Positions 1 through 13,435 of a stretch of DNA of 64,000 nt are shown in pieces (within the stretch, counting starts at the first letter, position 1; each line of letters starts with the position of its first letter). This stretch comes from Fennellomyces sp. T-0311. Its lineage: Eukaryota > Mucoromycota > Mucoromycetes > Mucorales > Lichtheimiaceae. The translations under genes were made by a program, and so were the position numbers. The notes beneath the pieces are model-generated. The model made no database searches and had not been told where the DNA came from. It was given only the letters and a program-made list of their open reading frames with translations. Location: contig JALLLT010000021.1 in the NCBI GenBank assembly GCA_025266875.1, positions 682,001-746,000 of the forward strand, given 5' to 3'.

Positions 1-2054
1 CTTGTACTACCATTTTTAGTAACTCAAGTGGTTAAAAAGCTTATGATTAACCACTTCGAAAAATTATTCACCAAAATTCACCAAAAATTATTTGCAGTGG
101 ATATCGATATGCAAGACCAGAGTAATACGGAATGGTGTCAAAGTGTACGTTATACAAGCGTCAAATGATGTTTTCTATGCACTGTAAGCTCATAAAGAGG
201 TAACGGTCGTCTAATCTTACTAAAATGCCTTTCAGAACGTACGTATCATTATGCTAAAGAACTTTATTCAGAGTGAACGACGCAGTACTATGCATACGTA
301 ATGCATCGTGTACTATTTATGCAACTTCATATGTTATACATAATACGTGTTTGACATTTTATTTTTAGAAATGTCTATATTGATGTGGCGGCAAGTAGGA
401 CATCGATGCTTGTTCTTGTAAAATAACAATTCGTCTCGTTCACCTTATACGTACCATTGCTCATGTCGCAAAATATTATTGACCGCCGGTTGAAGAGATG
501 ATACTGGTGTGACATTGAAATATCGCATGTTTATTTGCCCTATGGATTTGAAATACAACAGGCCGGAAGTATATGTATAGTGCACACACATGTACTAGGC
601 TAATGATACTAAGCGAAATAAATGGGAATTTATTGTTATGAGGTAGATAGCACGACGCTATCTTGTTGCATATACGTGCAAGTCCAGCAAAGTTCAAATT
701 TTACATCTCAACCTTGGAAAATACGTTTGTGCTGCATATTTATTTTTGAGCAAAAGCGTAGGGGTGTATCCATTTGGCAAACTTCCTAGATACATGATAT
801 TCTCGGTCCGGAAAGCAACGGCATCCGTATCTCCGAGGTAAGTGACCAAACACGGATAAGGCACGTTTTGGAGCCTTTTATGCGCCTTATTTAGGTGTTA
901 TTTCTTGCTATTACATTGGCGAGAACAAGCTACTTGATTCGAGACATTCAGATTTATTCAACTTTACAGGGGTAAGCAAGGTTGGCTTTTGGTCATCAAT
1001 TTCCTCGAATTATTTGGGTGCTTTAATGTTGAAATGATAAAGCTTGGTTTATATTGTACAGGTACCGGCCAATGTATAATCTTCATATTGAGATAAGATT
1101 AGCGACTATCGGGTATGCGGATAGGCAGGTTGACAGTATCTCTAATAACCTGAATCAATCTCAGGTTCATATTCAGGGTAATAGATACGTAGGTGGCCGA
1201 ACAGTATCATGGGTCACGTCAGTCATTGTCGGTAACACTGCGATATTTCGCTGTTCGAATAGGAGCTTCCGGGTATATAATCTGGTCATAGCGCCAATGT
1301 AATGGATTTTCAAGAAGCCTAAAAAAAACCTGAATAATTCTTGCTAATCCAACATAATGATTTCCGCAAATTAAAGTGGGTCCACTGACATCATACTACC
1401 GAGAAAGTTGAATTATTTTATGTAAATTGATACCCACACTGTATACTTGGCTGGATATCGCTGCCAGTATCAAGGTATCAAGGTACCAATTGTTCGCGAC
1501 TGATCGGCGGCGTGCCAAACATAAATCTGTAAATGACATGATCTCCAAAAATGTACTAGCATAGATATTCTCGCGTGAAGCTCCTCCCCCTACGACCTGA
1601 CGACAACATTTAGTGCTTATAAAGAACCAATTAATTTGCAAATTTTTATTTTGCTTTTCAAATCTTAAAGAATACCTGTTTTGGTTTTTGTCATGGTGCG
1701 AGGATTGAAGAAAATATTTTTTTTCCAAGTGGTAATCTTTTTAAATTAGTTCGTATCAGCTGCCCCGTTTTAACCGGCGGAAGCGCGGGAGGGAAAAGAG
1801 CTTCTCGACTTTACTTCGAAAATTGAATTACCGCCATCTGCTGTTGTGGAAGAAGGCGGCCCAAAATGAGCATATATTCCATAAAAAATTGATGCGGGAC
1901 CGACAAGAACGTCGATTTTGTGTACCCAAGTGAAATCTAGAAGCTAATATATGTCAAAAAACAAGGGGCGGTCCGGCCAGGCCAATCAATGTCAATCTGA
2001 AACATTGTCATTTCGTGTAACGCGTATTTTATTAACGTTTGGATCGCGATTCTG
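1..2054. other. AT-rich gene-poor region
   Basis: I see no supportable gene here. Open frames are short, lack recognisable motifs and are not linked by convincing splice sites. The sequence is AT-rich with scattered ACGT-type palindromes, as in the other gene-poor parts of the window. Confidence 0.6.
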
Positions 2055-2062
2055 TATATAAA
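2055..2062 (+). promoter_or_regulatory. TATA box of the CAP-protein gene
   Basis: TATATAAA lies 100 bases upstream of the start codon at 2162. A C/T- and A-rich leader follows it (CATCACTCATACTCACCCC), as is common in strongly expressed fungal secreted-protein genes. The match is to the consensus only; no start site has been measured. Confidence 0.5.
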
Positions 2063-2161
2063 GATCGTTCTGAAGCATTCAAAGATACTCTCATCAACCC
2101 CTCCCAAACAACTCATCACTCATACTCACCCCTTCCAAACTCCTTTTTGTAAAATATTATC

Positions 2162-3138
2162 ATGGTCTCTGTCAAGTTGATCTCTGCTGCAGTCCTGGCG
2201 ATTGCTGGCGTTGCGCCCTGGTCGGCCGTCGCCGCCCCTGTTGCTCCATCTGAAGATGCCGCTGGTTTTCCAGGCAATCATACTGAATTCCCTGGTAACG
2301 GTCATCATTGGGGCAGAAACTCCACTGAACGTCCGCCACGCCATCGCAGTGGAACTGAACACCGTGGTAAAGGACACGATCACGACGAATTCCGCGGTAA
2401 GGGTCATCATCGTGGTCGAAACGGCACCAATTCCCGTGGTTGCGGTCGCAACGCAACCGAGTCCAGAGGCGAACGTCCTTCATTCACCTTGACCAATCTT
2501 CCTACCGACTATCCCAAGCCAACCGGCGATGCTGAGAAGCCTACCCGCCCCGTTCCTACTTCTACTGCTACTCCTACCACCACCGCCATGCCCGAACCTA
2601 CCACCCAGCCCACTACCACCAAGGCTGCTACTACCAGCGCACCCATTGCTGCCGAATCCGAGTCGGCATCCGGATCCTCTGAATCTGAAACCCTGGACTT
2701 GCACAACAAGTTCCGTGCTGAGCATTCTGCTCCTGATCTTAAGTGGAACTCCACTTTGGCCGAGTATGCTCAAAAGTGGTCTGACCGTTGCGTCTTTGAA
2801 CACAGCTCCGTAAGTTTACTTTTTATTTGCATATCAAAAAAACCAAAACTAATTACAAATTTGTTTAGGGACCTTATGGTGAGAACTTGGCCATGGGCTA
2901 TGGTGACTGGACCTCTGCCATCACTGCCTGGTACGATGAATATAAGGACTACGATTTCTCTAACCCTGGTTTCGCTTCTGGCACTGGTCACTTCACGCAA
3001 GTCGTCTGGATTGGTACCACTGACCTGGGCTGCGGTGTTTCCGACTGCAACGGCCGCCCCTTATACACTTGTAGCTACTATCCCCCCGGAAACATTGTTT
3101 CTGGTAATGCCTTTTCTGAAAATGTCAAGGCCAATTAA
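2162..3138 (+). CDS. Secreted CAP/SCP/PR-1-like protein
   Basis: Two exons (2162-2809, 2869-3138) give 305 residues. The intron (GTAAGT...TTTAG) is phase 0 and restores the conserved HSS-GPYGENLA junction. Residues 1-24 are a signal peptide. About 30-105 is a Gly/His/Arg-rich segment with repeated FPGN, RN(S/G)TE and GKGHH(R/W)GRN motifs and several N-glycosylation sites. About 105-170 is a Thr/Pro/Ser linker probably carrying O-glycans. The CAP domain fills about 178-300, with HNKFRAEH, the HFTQVVW signature and CSYYPPGN. CAP proteins (yeast Pry, plant PR-1) are secreted; several bind sterols or fatty acids, and some act in host or environment interaction. The ligand here is unknown. The His/Gly-rich repeats before the CAP domain are unusual and could bind metal, which is inference. 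It stands alone, with a TATA box 100 bp upstream. Confidence 0.93.
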
Positions 3139-3151
3139 TTTATTAGTTCAA

Positions 3152-3157
3152 AATAAA
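3152..3157 (+). terminator. Candidate polyadenylation signal, CAP gene
   Basis: AATAAA lies 14 bases after the CAP stop codon in a T-rich 3' region. This is a consensus match only. Confidence 0.4.
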
Positions 3158-6100
3158 CGATCATGTACGCTATGTTATTACTCAATATACAAACAAGCTG
3201 TCTGTTAATTCTATGATACTTTCCGGTATAATTCCGAGGATGATGGTGATCATCAAGAGATGTCCTTGTGTCAACACATGGCTCCTTGCTAGCGTTTAGC
3301 TGTCATTAGAACAGCGGAACTAGTAATGTATCGTAAGTACTGCGAATTTAAAGAGGACCAAATAAACTCATTATTCGGTTTATAGTTTACTATATTTGCC
3401 AATGGTTGTCAATAGGTTGTAACGAAATTTCTCGAGCCCTTTCCGTTTATGCTACCTTTTCCCTTTTCAGCGCGCACTTGACCTTTGTGTTGACCTGTAC
3501 TCTATTATATGGTACATCTGCGCCTTCGATTATCTTCTTCCGCACTCGGAACTTTTACTAGTTGTACTTCCAACTTATCTCACATTTTACCACTGACACA
3601 GCTCATTTGATCCACAGTCAGCTTACTCACAAAAACATATAAATACCCTTGTTGTATCAAACGAATAAAGCAATTAACTTGACCTCAATTATCTTGATCA
3701 TACCTTTCAAAAGCCTAAGTCAGGAATTTACATCTCATTTCAACCTATTTGCGAACTCTGTTTCACATAGAACCCTTTTCTTATACAAACAATTTCCTTC
3801 CATCACAACGTAAATTTCGAAATTTTCAATGAACAATTGTATTTGAGGAAGCAATCGACCCGCCTAACATAGCCCTGGGTGAGTACTAGAACAGCTATCA
3901 ATTTTCTGATTGGTGCATTTATCCAGAATAGCATATGGTTCCAGAAATATATGGTTAGGAGTACGGAAAAGTATAAATATAGCGTTCGTATTCACCGCAA
4001 ATAAACTACAGTTCTTTTTTCACTTTTAGCTTTCCTCTTTGGAGACCACTTACCCTCTTCATCAAGCACCATAACCTAAGATCGTTCCTTTCCACTTGAG
4101 AACCGTACTCTTAGATAGAAGCAATCTTAACATTCATTTTGTAGGATATTACCGCAGTTGGTAAATTTAATTATAAGGCCAAGCTCAAAAACTCTTGCGG
4201 ATCATTTTAACTAATCTTTTAGGCCGCTAACATTTATTTAGGAGTTATACAAAAACGCGTTAAGACAAGCTATCCTTGTTAATTTCCAGTGTGTCCGAAA
4301 CCGATACAGAAAGGCATAATACTGCGTAGAGGTTTACCTTAATCAACTTGATGCCGATGTCCATTTCCACCAACACTTCCTTTATAGCATTTTTACTCCA
4401 GAATGACGCGTATCGGAAAAGTACATTCTTGTGCGGTGCAGTCTTTGTTTGACACATGCTTGTACATAAGAGCATCCGATGAGATAGAACTGGATCAGTT
4501 TGCCGAACATGTGAAGCTGTTTAGGTAATGATAACCACCTCCATACTGTTTAATCGCGAGTCATCCTTCTCGGCTTTTAAAGCGCTGAGAGTCACTGACT
4601 TACAATAGCAGGGATTTTCAAAAAAAGATACCCAAGTCATAATCCATGCACATCTTGTACTTGTTCGCTAGTAGCATGTCGATTCATGTTTCTCAAAGAT
4701 GAGCACAGTGCCAGTAAGCCATTCCGTAAAAAGCTCAAATGGAAAGAAGACGTATGAAGCTCCCTCCACGGAGACATCCAAACACCAGTAAAAGCGTCGG
4801 CCATGCTCTACTGCATTGATTAGTGTGGCAACGGCTCCAAAGCGAAGTTAAGACCGGTGTTTTGCTTGAGCCCGATTGTTCTGTCGTCTGGTCGAGAACT
4901 TTTTTTTGAGGGGGTATGAGAATGACCCGCGCTCCGTGGTACATATAACCTGTTCTAACGTCATTCGTGGCACAGGATATGCCGATGTTTGTTGTTTCGG
5001 TATTTATGCTGGATATAAACTCAGCGTGCCAACGAACAATCATGTATGTCTTCATCGAATCATCACCCCATTCGCCTCGGTCTATATCAGTCAAAACGAA
5101 CAAAGCTTCATGTCATATGGTTAGGCAAGAGTAACTGACATTTTGCTACCGGGGGCGATCAAGAAAAGAAGACACCCCGAGAAAATCGCTTCAAGCAGGC
5201 CTTCCAGTGCGCTCAGTACGAGATCTCACTTGAAAAGCATCGTAAATCGAACGCCACGGTTGGATCAAACGTATTTACTGGATTCGCTTGTTATGACCGC
5301 ATGTGAAAGAAACAGTCGACACACAAAAAGACGACTTGATTGGGCAGGGCAGGGCAGGAACGGACACGGATTGTACTTTATTAGGGAAAATCACACCAAT
5401 ATAAGCAGCAAGTGGCAAAAACAACGCGTCGATCAAGTAGTAAGCGCGCAGAGCACATGGGAAGAAAAAGCAATGACTTTATTGAATCGAGACCCTGAGT
5501 GACAGTCGCCAACTGGAACGGGTCACTTGAACAACAAGCCGATTAAAAGGCCTTCAAACGACCATTAAGTTTTTTTTTTCGTTCTCTTGTTTGATTGGAT
5601 AGGTGGGCCACCAGTCCCATATTCCCCCGAAGCAGCTTCTTCCACAAGGGAAGCTACCTGCCCCCAGAAGAGCAGCAAGTCTCCAAGGAGGTTGATCAAG
5701 TCTCCAAAGAGAACAGGCCGTCTAAAGGAAGACCAGCAGCCACCAAAGCAGCTTCGGTATTTTTGAATCTCAACAGTAATCAAGCAACAACCAGACAAGG
5801 AGCATCCAGGGGAAGTCCATCTCTTCATCTGTCTGTGCCATCATTTCACCGGAGATCCTGGTGGTTTCCCGCGAGCATAACTTTCTCTTGGGATTATTGT
5901 GAAAAGAAAGAAAAAAGCTGCCGATTCTGACCTCCTTTTATACCTTTTTGAAAGCGAGCAGTCCCCCTTTTTTTCACATGTAGCAGCAGTCACCAAGGCT
6001 ATGACGTTTTACAGCCTCAGAAACAGGTCATGACCCACAGAAAACGGTGTGCAAGAGGAATAAAGGCATTGTATGGCTTGAAAGGTAGCTTTTTTTGGCT

Positions 6101-9100
6101 GGTCTTCGTTGCTGATCCACACTACTGCCATACCGACAAGTCCGCTTGACGACGCACAGTGCACAGACCTTTCTTTGTCCACGCCGGCTGAACCGATTAT
6201 CCCTGCACACACGCCAATCAGTCCACGAAAAAACTGTTTCGCAAATACATATCGGGCAAGCCATGTAGTATGCGGTGAGCTTAGAGCAGCAGCACCATCC
6301 ACCAGCAATGTGTGCAACCTTCCACCGTAATACTTTCTCTCACCTTCAAACGCATCAGCTCTGGATACTTGACAGCCCGGCAATCGGGTGGACAGACTAT
6401 TTCAGCTTGACACGAGCCGCTTTTCTCTCCGCTACACCACGTCGACATCCCCGCCATTCTTTGTCACTCCAGTGATGGCGATTCATGACCACACCCTTTC
6501 GTCCCTACCATGTCGCAATCTCGATCCAACTGGCACACGATCGACATTCGGCCATGGGAATCCAGCATATGCCTGACACGACTAATATCGTACGGTCGCG
6601 TCATGTACCACGCACTGAATACGGTACATATTGATCTCACGCTGATCATTCAACTTGACCATGTAGCTGCACACAAAATGCACCGGGCGACATTCAAAGT
6701 ACCAATCCAGTCGACAAGTCATGGCGGCCAGACAAGGATTTTACTAGTAGAGATGCGCGCATCCTCCAAAGTAAGCTGATGGATGTATATTCGACATACA
6801 GAATAAGCGTAGCTGATTCTGTTCCAAAAGCATGTCCTGAACATCTTGAGTACGTCTAAAAGTTCCAACAAATGAAAACTAACGCAGATGGTCGAAGTGG
6901 ATAGATGGTGAAGGTGTTGCCGCGCTTGAGTTGTATTGGAGCACCTCTAGTTAAAGCTGGTTGAGCGACATACGGCTTCATCAGAATACAAAGCTAAATC
7001 ACAACACAGGTGTAGTGGACCTCTCAATAATTTTGGCTTGGGTACCATGTCTGGACTCGATGTAATTAATTCTTTGGTTTTGAAGGATACATGGCTTTGA
7101 TGAAGCCAGAAAGGAGAGTTTTCAGTAAACCAACAAAATACGTGCTAATGCTATACGACGCGATGGTGCTTCATTATATAAACTATGACGTTGTATGCCA
7201 ACATGGTCAAGCTTTGCAAACACCGTCATCCGCACAATCACCGCGCAAGCCGTCGTGATGGCACGAGTCATTGCCAAGGCGATCCCTAAGACATCATAAC
7301 ACGTTGATCATAGTCATTCATATAAATAGCTTTTATATTCTAATCTAATAAGAAAAACTTTAGTGCCTTTTATCGTACTTTTCATCGCCACGTTCTCATA
7401 TTCATCCACCGAACTTAAAATGTTACAGACGTGCTGTCGCAATATTCTGAATTTATGCGCCCTTTGCAATCAATTCTTTTGCATACTATACCTATGCGGA
7501 TGGTCCTAGCGGGAACCTCTGCTTGAGATGATGCACTGACTAATGGAGAAGTTGATGTATATGGGCTGGTTGCTGCTGAAAGGTGTTAAAAACTTTTTTG
7601 CAGGTACATATTATGGCGTATTTGTTATTGTTGTTGTTGTTGCTGTGAGGATGGTGGAGGCATACTGACAAACGTTGATATAGGCGGTGGATGCGGTGAC
7701 GATCTCAATGACGGTGGATATATACACAATGGGACAGGAGCTACTACGCGATAGGTCGATGTGGTTGCTGGCGATTGATATGAGCTTGACGGGTATGAAC
7801 TTTCGGAAACGACCGGTACAAACATAAGCGAGCTTTCATTCGATTCAGCAACTTCCGCAACGGTTGGTACAATAGTTGCCAGATTCCTGTTTACTATTTC
7901 CCTTTCTGGTGGCTGGAGGTTCTCTCGCATAACCTGTACTTCACCGCCGTAGTTTACTATAGTCCGCGTTGAAATTTGGCTGGTACATCAGGCAACGTGA
8001 CATGCTTTCAATGTTTCCATGCCTTGTAAAAAATATCAACTCCATTTGCGTGATCAGTGTTCCAATGTTTCGTCTTTTGAGTCCGGTTAATCGACTGGTC
8101 ATCAGGTGCCTATCTTCACGTATCAGGTTCGAAAACTGCCTGAACTTTTGGTTAGTATGTATGGGAGCCACGGCGTACATGGTCTGGAGGCGTGAGGCAA
8201 TATACTTGTACATACATCCTTTCGAGTTGCTTGTTGCTCCAGTAGATATCGTCAAATTCTTGCACAACCTTATAGGTAACTCAGGATCAGAACGATGGAT
8301 GTAGGATCTCTAGATAATACGACGTTTATATAGCAATACTAGTGGAGATATGGACAATAGATGCCCCAACATCAGACGTTTCGATCGGGATTCTCACCTG
8401 TAAGGCGTTCTTGAAAATGAAGATAGTCGACATATCCGAAGTATTGAATCTTTAGTCATCGATTCAGAGTTGCTCCTCCAAGGGACGGGTATTTTGCATG
8501 AATTACGGGTTGTAATGTCCAAAATTCACTTTTCCATATCGCTTTTTGGAGTCAACCTACATACATATATACATGCACACAAAATGAGCGACAAAAATTG
8601 CACGATCTTGTATATGTCAATTGCTAACATCAATGTTGTGCCTAAGACTGTAGTCGGTCAACATACATTCTGCCATGTGAGGGCGCCAAATGAAGCGAGT
8701 TTCCGAATGATGTTTTGATGTACTCCACTTTTGAGTAGTTTGTACATCGGTGCCAGCGATAAAGAAGGTTACAAAGATACCGGGCGGGTCTGAAACTTCT
8801 CCATTTCTAATTGCTATCAATATATTCTCTGTTTGTCATCATATTTTATCGCCCAAAAGCTACCGCTCGGCATTGGAACACACCACGTGGTCATATTGTG
8901 CGAACAGAAGCTGAATGATATTATACAGTGATTGTTCCTATGGTACCATTCGGCAGCATCGTCGTTGAACCCAAGCAGGGTTTTTGACACGCGTGTAGTC
9001 TCATGTTAGGCCAGTAGTCTGGAGATGTCATTTAATCCTGGCCTTGTCTTTGGCGTTTACTGAGTATAAGGTATTTTTCATTATAAGTGCAATACTGTAA

Positions 9101-10630
9101 TGAGATTTAACAAAATCCTTGATGCCAACTATGTACAATTTCATAAAGTCATGTTTATAATAGGCTACCACTTGATGTCACAACACATTTCGGTGTGCTA
9201 TCATCTCAAAAAATGTTCTGTACGTACGCATATCCACACCGTATACGGTACTAAAAGCCGGGTACGACAAGAATGGAAAGTCCCGTGTCTCCCGTATTTT
9301 AGAAAGTAAGAAAGTAACAGGAACACAAGCCAAGTAAGGTGATGGTGTGTCAGCATTTAGACTTTTCAACTAAATTTAGGCTGACTAAACGCTCGTGAAA
9401 TGACCAGCTATCTATAAGTCCTTACACAATTAGTTAGAAGCAGTTCATCGGCTATATATAGATATCTGTAGATACGACTAGATCAAGTTCTACTATCGTA
9501 ATTCAAAGACAAGAACGTTTTAAGCTGTGTACATTTAAAATTCGATGAACATATGTAGTGGAAGCGCTGTAGTATATAGCGTAGATCCTTCTGTGATTTC
9601 AAATTTTGTCCTCCCACAGCCACACTGTCTTCTGATAAACCCCTATTTTCGAATCGACACTCTCGTTGCGCCATCATGTAAAAAGTAATGCAAAAATGTG
9701 ATGGTTCCCGATTTGCCACGTTAAGCTGGAACAAACCTTGTGTCTTCAGTACCCGTTTAAATACCCAGAAAATATTTTATAACGGTAAGAAACTTTGCTT
9801 ATAATAAGCGTTTCAAGGCAAGTGCTACAATAGTGAGTCACATGAGCATTACGCCGGGTATTTATCTTCCTTTTACTGTGGTCACAATATACCGTACAAT
9901 TGTGAGAATCCATCGACACGTGTCCCACGACTTCAGTCTATAAGAGGGCCGTCTGCGTGACAATATGAGAACACCCTTGTTGGCTTATAAACTATGGTAG
10001 GGGCGGCGTAAACCTTGTAAAAACATGTATCTGTATACAAGCTTTGTGGCGTTTTGTTTATATCGAACTGCCCGAGTATCGTCCCATGATGATGAATTGT
10101 CCTGAGCAATACGTACGTAGCAACTTTGAAGGTACCCCAGGTAAAAATAAATCTATAAGATAATGTTACTCTAGTAGTTTAGCTATGCCGTCATATTTAC
10201 GAAGCGTCTGAAATTAATAAAGTGCTACTTATTACCCAGGTAATCCCAGCAGTGTTCCCATTCACATTATTTTGTGTCTCACACAGTCGATCCCACGAAT
10301 TCTGGACCCACCTGCTTTTTCAGTCTTACGGAAAAATTACAACTGACGCTCAAAATAAAAAATATGTATCACGTGGTGATATTTAATTCCATACTTTACA
10401 AGAAACAAGCTGTCAAAACAACTAGCACGTAATCCGCGAAGTCAGTTAATATTCTTCGAGAACGACCCCAATACACGGTAGAATTGTTGGAACTCTGGAT
10501 GGTACTACAACACAGCTAGTAAGCTTTTCCATCATTGGTTAGACGGCACAGCCTGAAAATACGACGGTCATGCATATGGCAAAGTAAATTTTCGAATCTC
10601 TTCGTTCCATTCGCCATTTGCTCAATTCAA
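3158..10630. other. 7.5-kb gene-poor region
   Basis: No gene with recognisable domains was found. Open frames around 5.1-6.8 kb reach 110-125 codons but are low-complexity or lack splice continuity and family motifs. The stretch around 7.6-8.3 kb has coding-like character and is listed separately. A GTT/GTC-rich trinucleotide run sits at about 7623-7646. The rest is AT-rich spacer. Confidence 0.5.
7625..8270 (-). pseudogene. Possible decayed gene with Gln-run tail
   Basis: Read on the minus strand, 8267-7941 is open and rich in charged and leucine residues (for example IREDRHLMTSRLTGLKRRN). It is followed after a frame change by a Ser/Pro-rich frame (7930-7625) ending in six Gln codons and a stop. 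A charged segment followed by a Ser/Pro/Gln tail is common in fungal transcription factors. I cannot identify a DNA-binding domain and cannot join the frames with good splice sites, so this may be a relic or chance. Confidence 0.2.
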
Positions 10631-11922
10631 ATGAAAAAGTTGTATACGTACTTGGTAGCAGGTTTACTCTTAGTCAACGTACCAGCCTATACTGCTCCAG
10701 TTGAAGAGCTGGATCCCTCGCAGCTCTCTCTACAAGGGAAGCCTGGCCATTATGACGCTATCATTGCTAAACTCGACAACGCACTCCCAATTGTCTCGGT
10801 CGGTACAGTGCTGGCAAGCACCAACCATCCCAACCCAGGCTATAATGGACCATCCAACTTCGTTGAAGACTTCACCTGGGATAAGCGTGATGGATATAAC
10901 GATCAAGATACGGAATTGTGGTTTCCTCAAGGCATTACGACTTCCTCAGACGCTTACGATAACGGAGTTTATGAAGGTAGCGATGTGATTCTAGTGTCCT
11001 GGTACGATAACCGTACGCCCACTACCGATCCTGGCAACAAAGGTGTACGTATTTCTTTTATCGACAAAGATACACTGACGTATCGAAACGCTCTTCTGGT
11101 GGTTCCCGATGATGGAAATACTCCTTCCTTCCATACGGTCAAAGTACATGCGGGCGGTATAATGTGGTACGGCTATATGCTCTATATTGTCGACACATCG
11201 AATGGGGTCAGACTGTTTGATCTGCGACATATTTATGAAGTGTCTATTGGTGATGGCATCGGTCATGTTGGTTCAGGTCGTTTTGAAGCACACAATTACA
11301 GGTACGTGGAATTTAAAGCGTGTTTTGATCCTCCAAGTCATGACCAACACAGTATATATGCATACTTAGATATGTAATTCCACAGTCTGGGTAAGAGACT
11401 CTAGCTAACACTGTAATATATAACTGATGCAAAACTAACCACCTATGCAATTACTTTCAAAGCCACTACCTTGCAGATGGGTTCCGATTTTCGTTTATTT
11501 CGCTCGATCGGACTACAACCCCAGATTCGTTTTTGGTTGGTGAATGGGATCCGCAAGGTACATCCAGTCGTGTAGCGCGTTTCGAGATTGATTATACAAC
11601 TCGATTACCGCGTCATTCGTCGGGAACCACAGCCCCTGCAATCGAGCTCTTCAACTCGCATCTGAGGTCAACACAAGGCGTCATGTCTATTCTTTCAGGC
11701 GGGAAGACCAAATACTATTTCTCTTGTTCACGTGGTGAGAATGCTAACGGACACCTCTTCACCTGGGTTAAAGGTGAACAAGACGAGGCTGTAGATCATG
11801 GCGCGATACTTTCACGCGGCCCAGAGGATGTGGCCTACCGCCAGCAAGGTGATCAGCTCTGGACGCTTGGTGAATGGCCAGGGGAGCGTCCTGTATATGC
11901 CCTGAAAGCAGGCAACTATTGA
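10631..11922 (+). CDS. Secreted protein of unknown family
   Basis: Three exons (10631-11301, 11370-11390, 11463-11922) give 383 residues. The middle exon is a 21-nt microexon that supplies YVIPQS in frame between flanking Arg and Gly codons. Without it the reading frame cannot be carried into exon 3. The start was placed at the ATG beginning MKKLYTYLV because it opens a clear signal peptide (cleavage near AYTA). The mature part is rich in aromatic, Gly and Asp residues. It includes FVEDFTWDKRDGYN, DVILVSWYDNR, GIMWYGYMLYIVDTSNGVRLFDL and FLVGEWDPQG, a pattern of repeated short strands suggesting a beta-propeller-like extracellular fold (inference). No catalytic motif is evident. I recall similar secreted proteins of unknown function in bacteria, but cannot verify this here. 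It stands alone in gene-poor sequence. Confidence 0.75.
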
Positions 11923-13415
11923 TTGAATTATAAGTAATCAGTAAAGTAAAACGAAGATTTTACCAAAGCTATTTAATATTCGAAGGAAAAGGGGTTTGGT
12001 CCATTATATGAGGTATGCGATCTTCATAAGAGCAACCACAGCCGTGGCTATAAGAAATGTATTGCAACTCGTTTTCTACAAAGGTAGCTTCAACACGAGG
12101 ACTTTAAATTTACATGGCATAGAGATCAGTAAAGTGAACCAGTGTTGAAAAAAATGATTACTTCTGCACTACGAATGGACGACCTAACACTTTTGCAATT
12201 CAGCGTCAATAGCATGTGCAGCAGAGCAATGTGCTGATCGATGATCAGTTAGCCAACAATGAGAAAGAAACTTGCGAAGCAGCTCGCGAGAAAAAAAAAC
12301 ACTCAAAATCCCCCTGAAGAAGAAACGCAAAAATGTTCCACGCAATAGGTCTCTTTCCGAGAAAGTCTTTATGCATGACTACGGTGGACCTGCTGACGTT
12401 GCTGGCGAATACTTGAGCATTGACACATCCACAGCTACCGGACTTATGCGCTGGTATTATCGAATGTTTTAGCGCTAATTATCTGTAATGATATCAATGT
12501 GTTGCATAAATCGCCTCTCTTCGGCGATGTAATCCACAATCCCGCACCATCTATTCGATACACTGTCAATAGCCATGAATACACGAAAGGGTAATATATG
12601 GTACTACTTGTTCTTCATTGGTGAAAGAAATATCGGCTCCTCAGGACAAAAATGAACAGGCAAATCAGCCAGCGTATACCATATCTGGAATCTAAAATAC
12701 AATGATATATGTGCGTACAGCATTCTTCCAAGAGACGAGAACCAGCCCACATAAAGTACCCGAGTCGTATAGTTGTTGGGGAGGGCTACGATATCAACCA
12801 AGCTTTTTATTCTGTCGTGGCGCTGTACACGGATTATATGTATTGACCCCCGTCTAAGAAATGCACGCTATGAGCACGCTTATATACAATTCCACAAAGA
12901 TCTTGTATAGCATATATCGAAAAATATGAACAACCAAAAAGCTAAAAAAAAATCTTTATTCTTCGCGTTTCCTAGCGTGTATCAGCTCTTCGTCATCACT
13001 ACCTCGCTTTTTGCCAAGTTAGGCGGCCTTGGCTTTCTCCTGTCGATGAGCCGATCTTCCTCTTCAGATGAGTCAGCTACCTCGTTGCTCTTCGCACCAA
13101 CGATTGTCGGCTACGTCTCTTCTTTGCTTAAGACATCAGCAATGCTCCCAATTGAAGCTCTTGGGGTCATTTCAGTTTTCCGGAAGTTTATCAACCTATG
13201 AACCGGTTAATACGTTAGTATCCTCAGTTCCGTTCCTGTCATTAAGTGTGTCACGCATGAACTAGTCCCACATCCCGTGAATCTTAAGCAGGATCTCTGG
13301 AAAAGAATCCAGCGGCTTTTTAGGAGATTAAGGTAGCATCTGTTAGGGTTGCAGTTCAAGTTGAACCTACCCTCAAACTGCTTCCAGAAAGTAACAGCCC
13401 TTAAGTCAACTCCAA

Positions 13416-13435
13416 TCCTCCTCCTCCTCCTCCTC
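13416..13435. repeat. (TCC)n microsatellite
   Basis: Six to seven TCC units in a row, outside any gene. Confidence 0.8.

Noticed and set aside
5143..6383. Several frames of 110-125 codons on both strands
   Set aside because: No domain, signal peptide or consistent splice pattern; composition looks like non-coding sequence.
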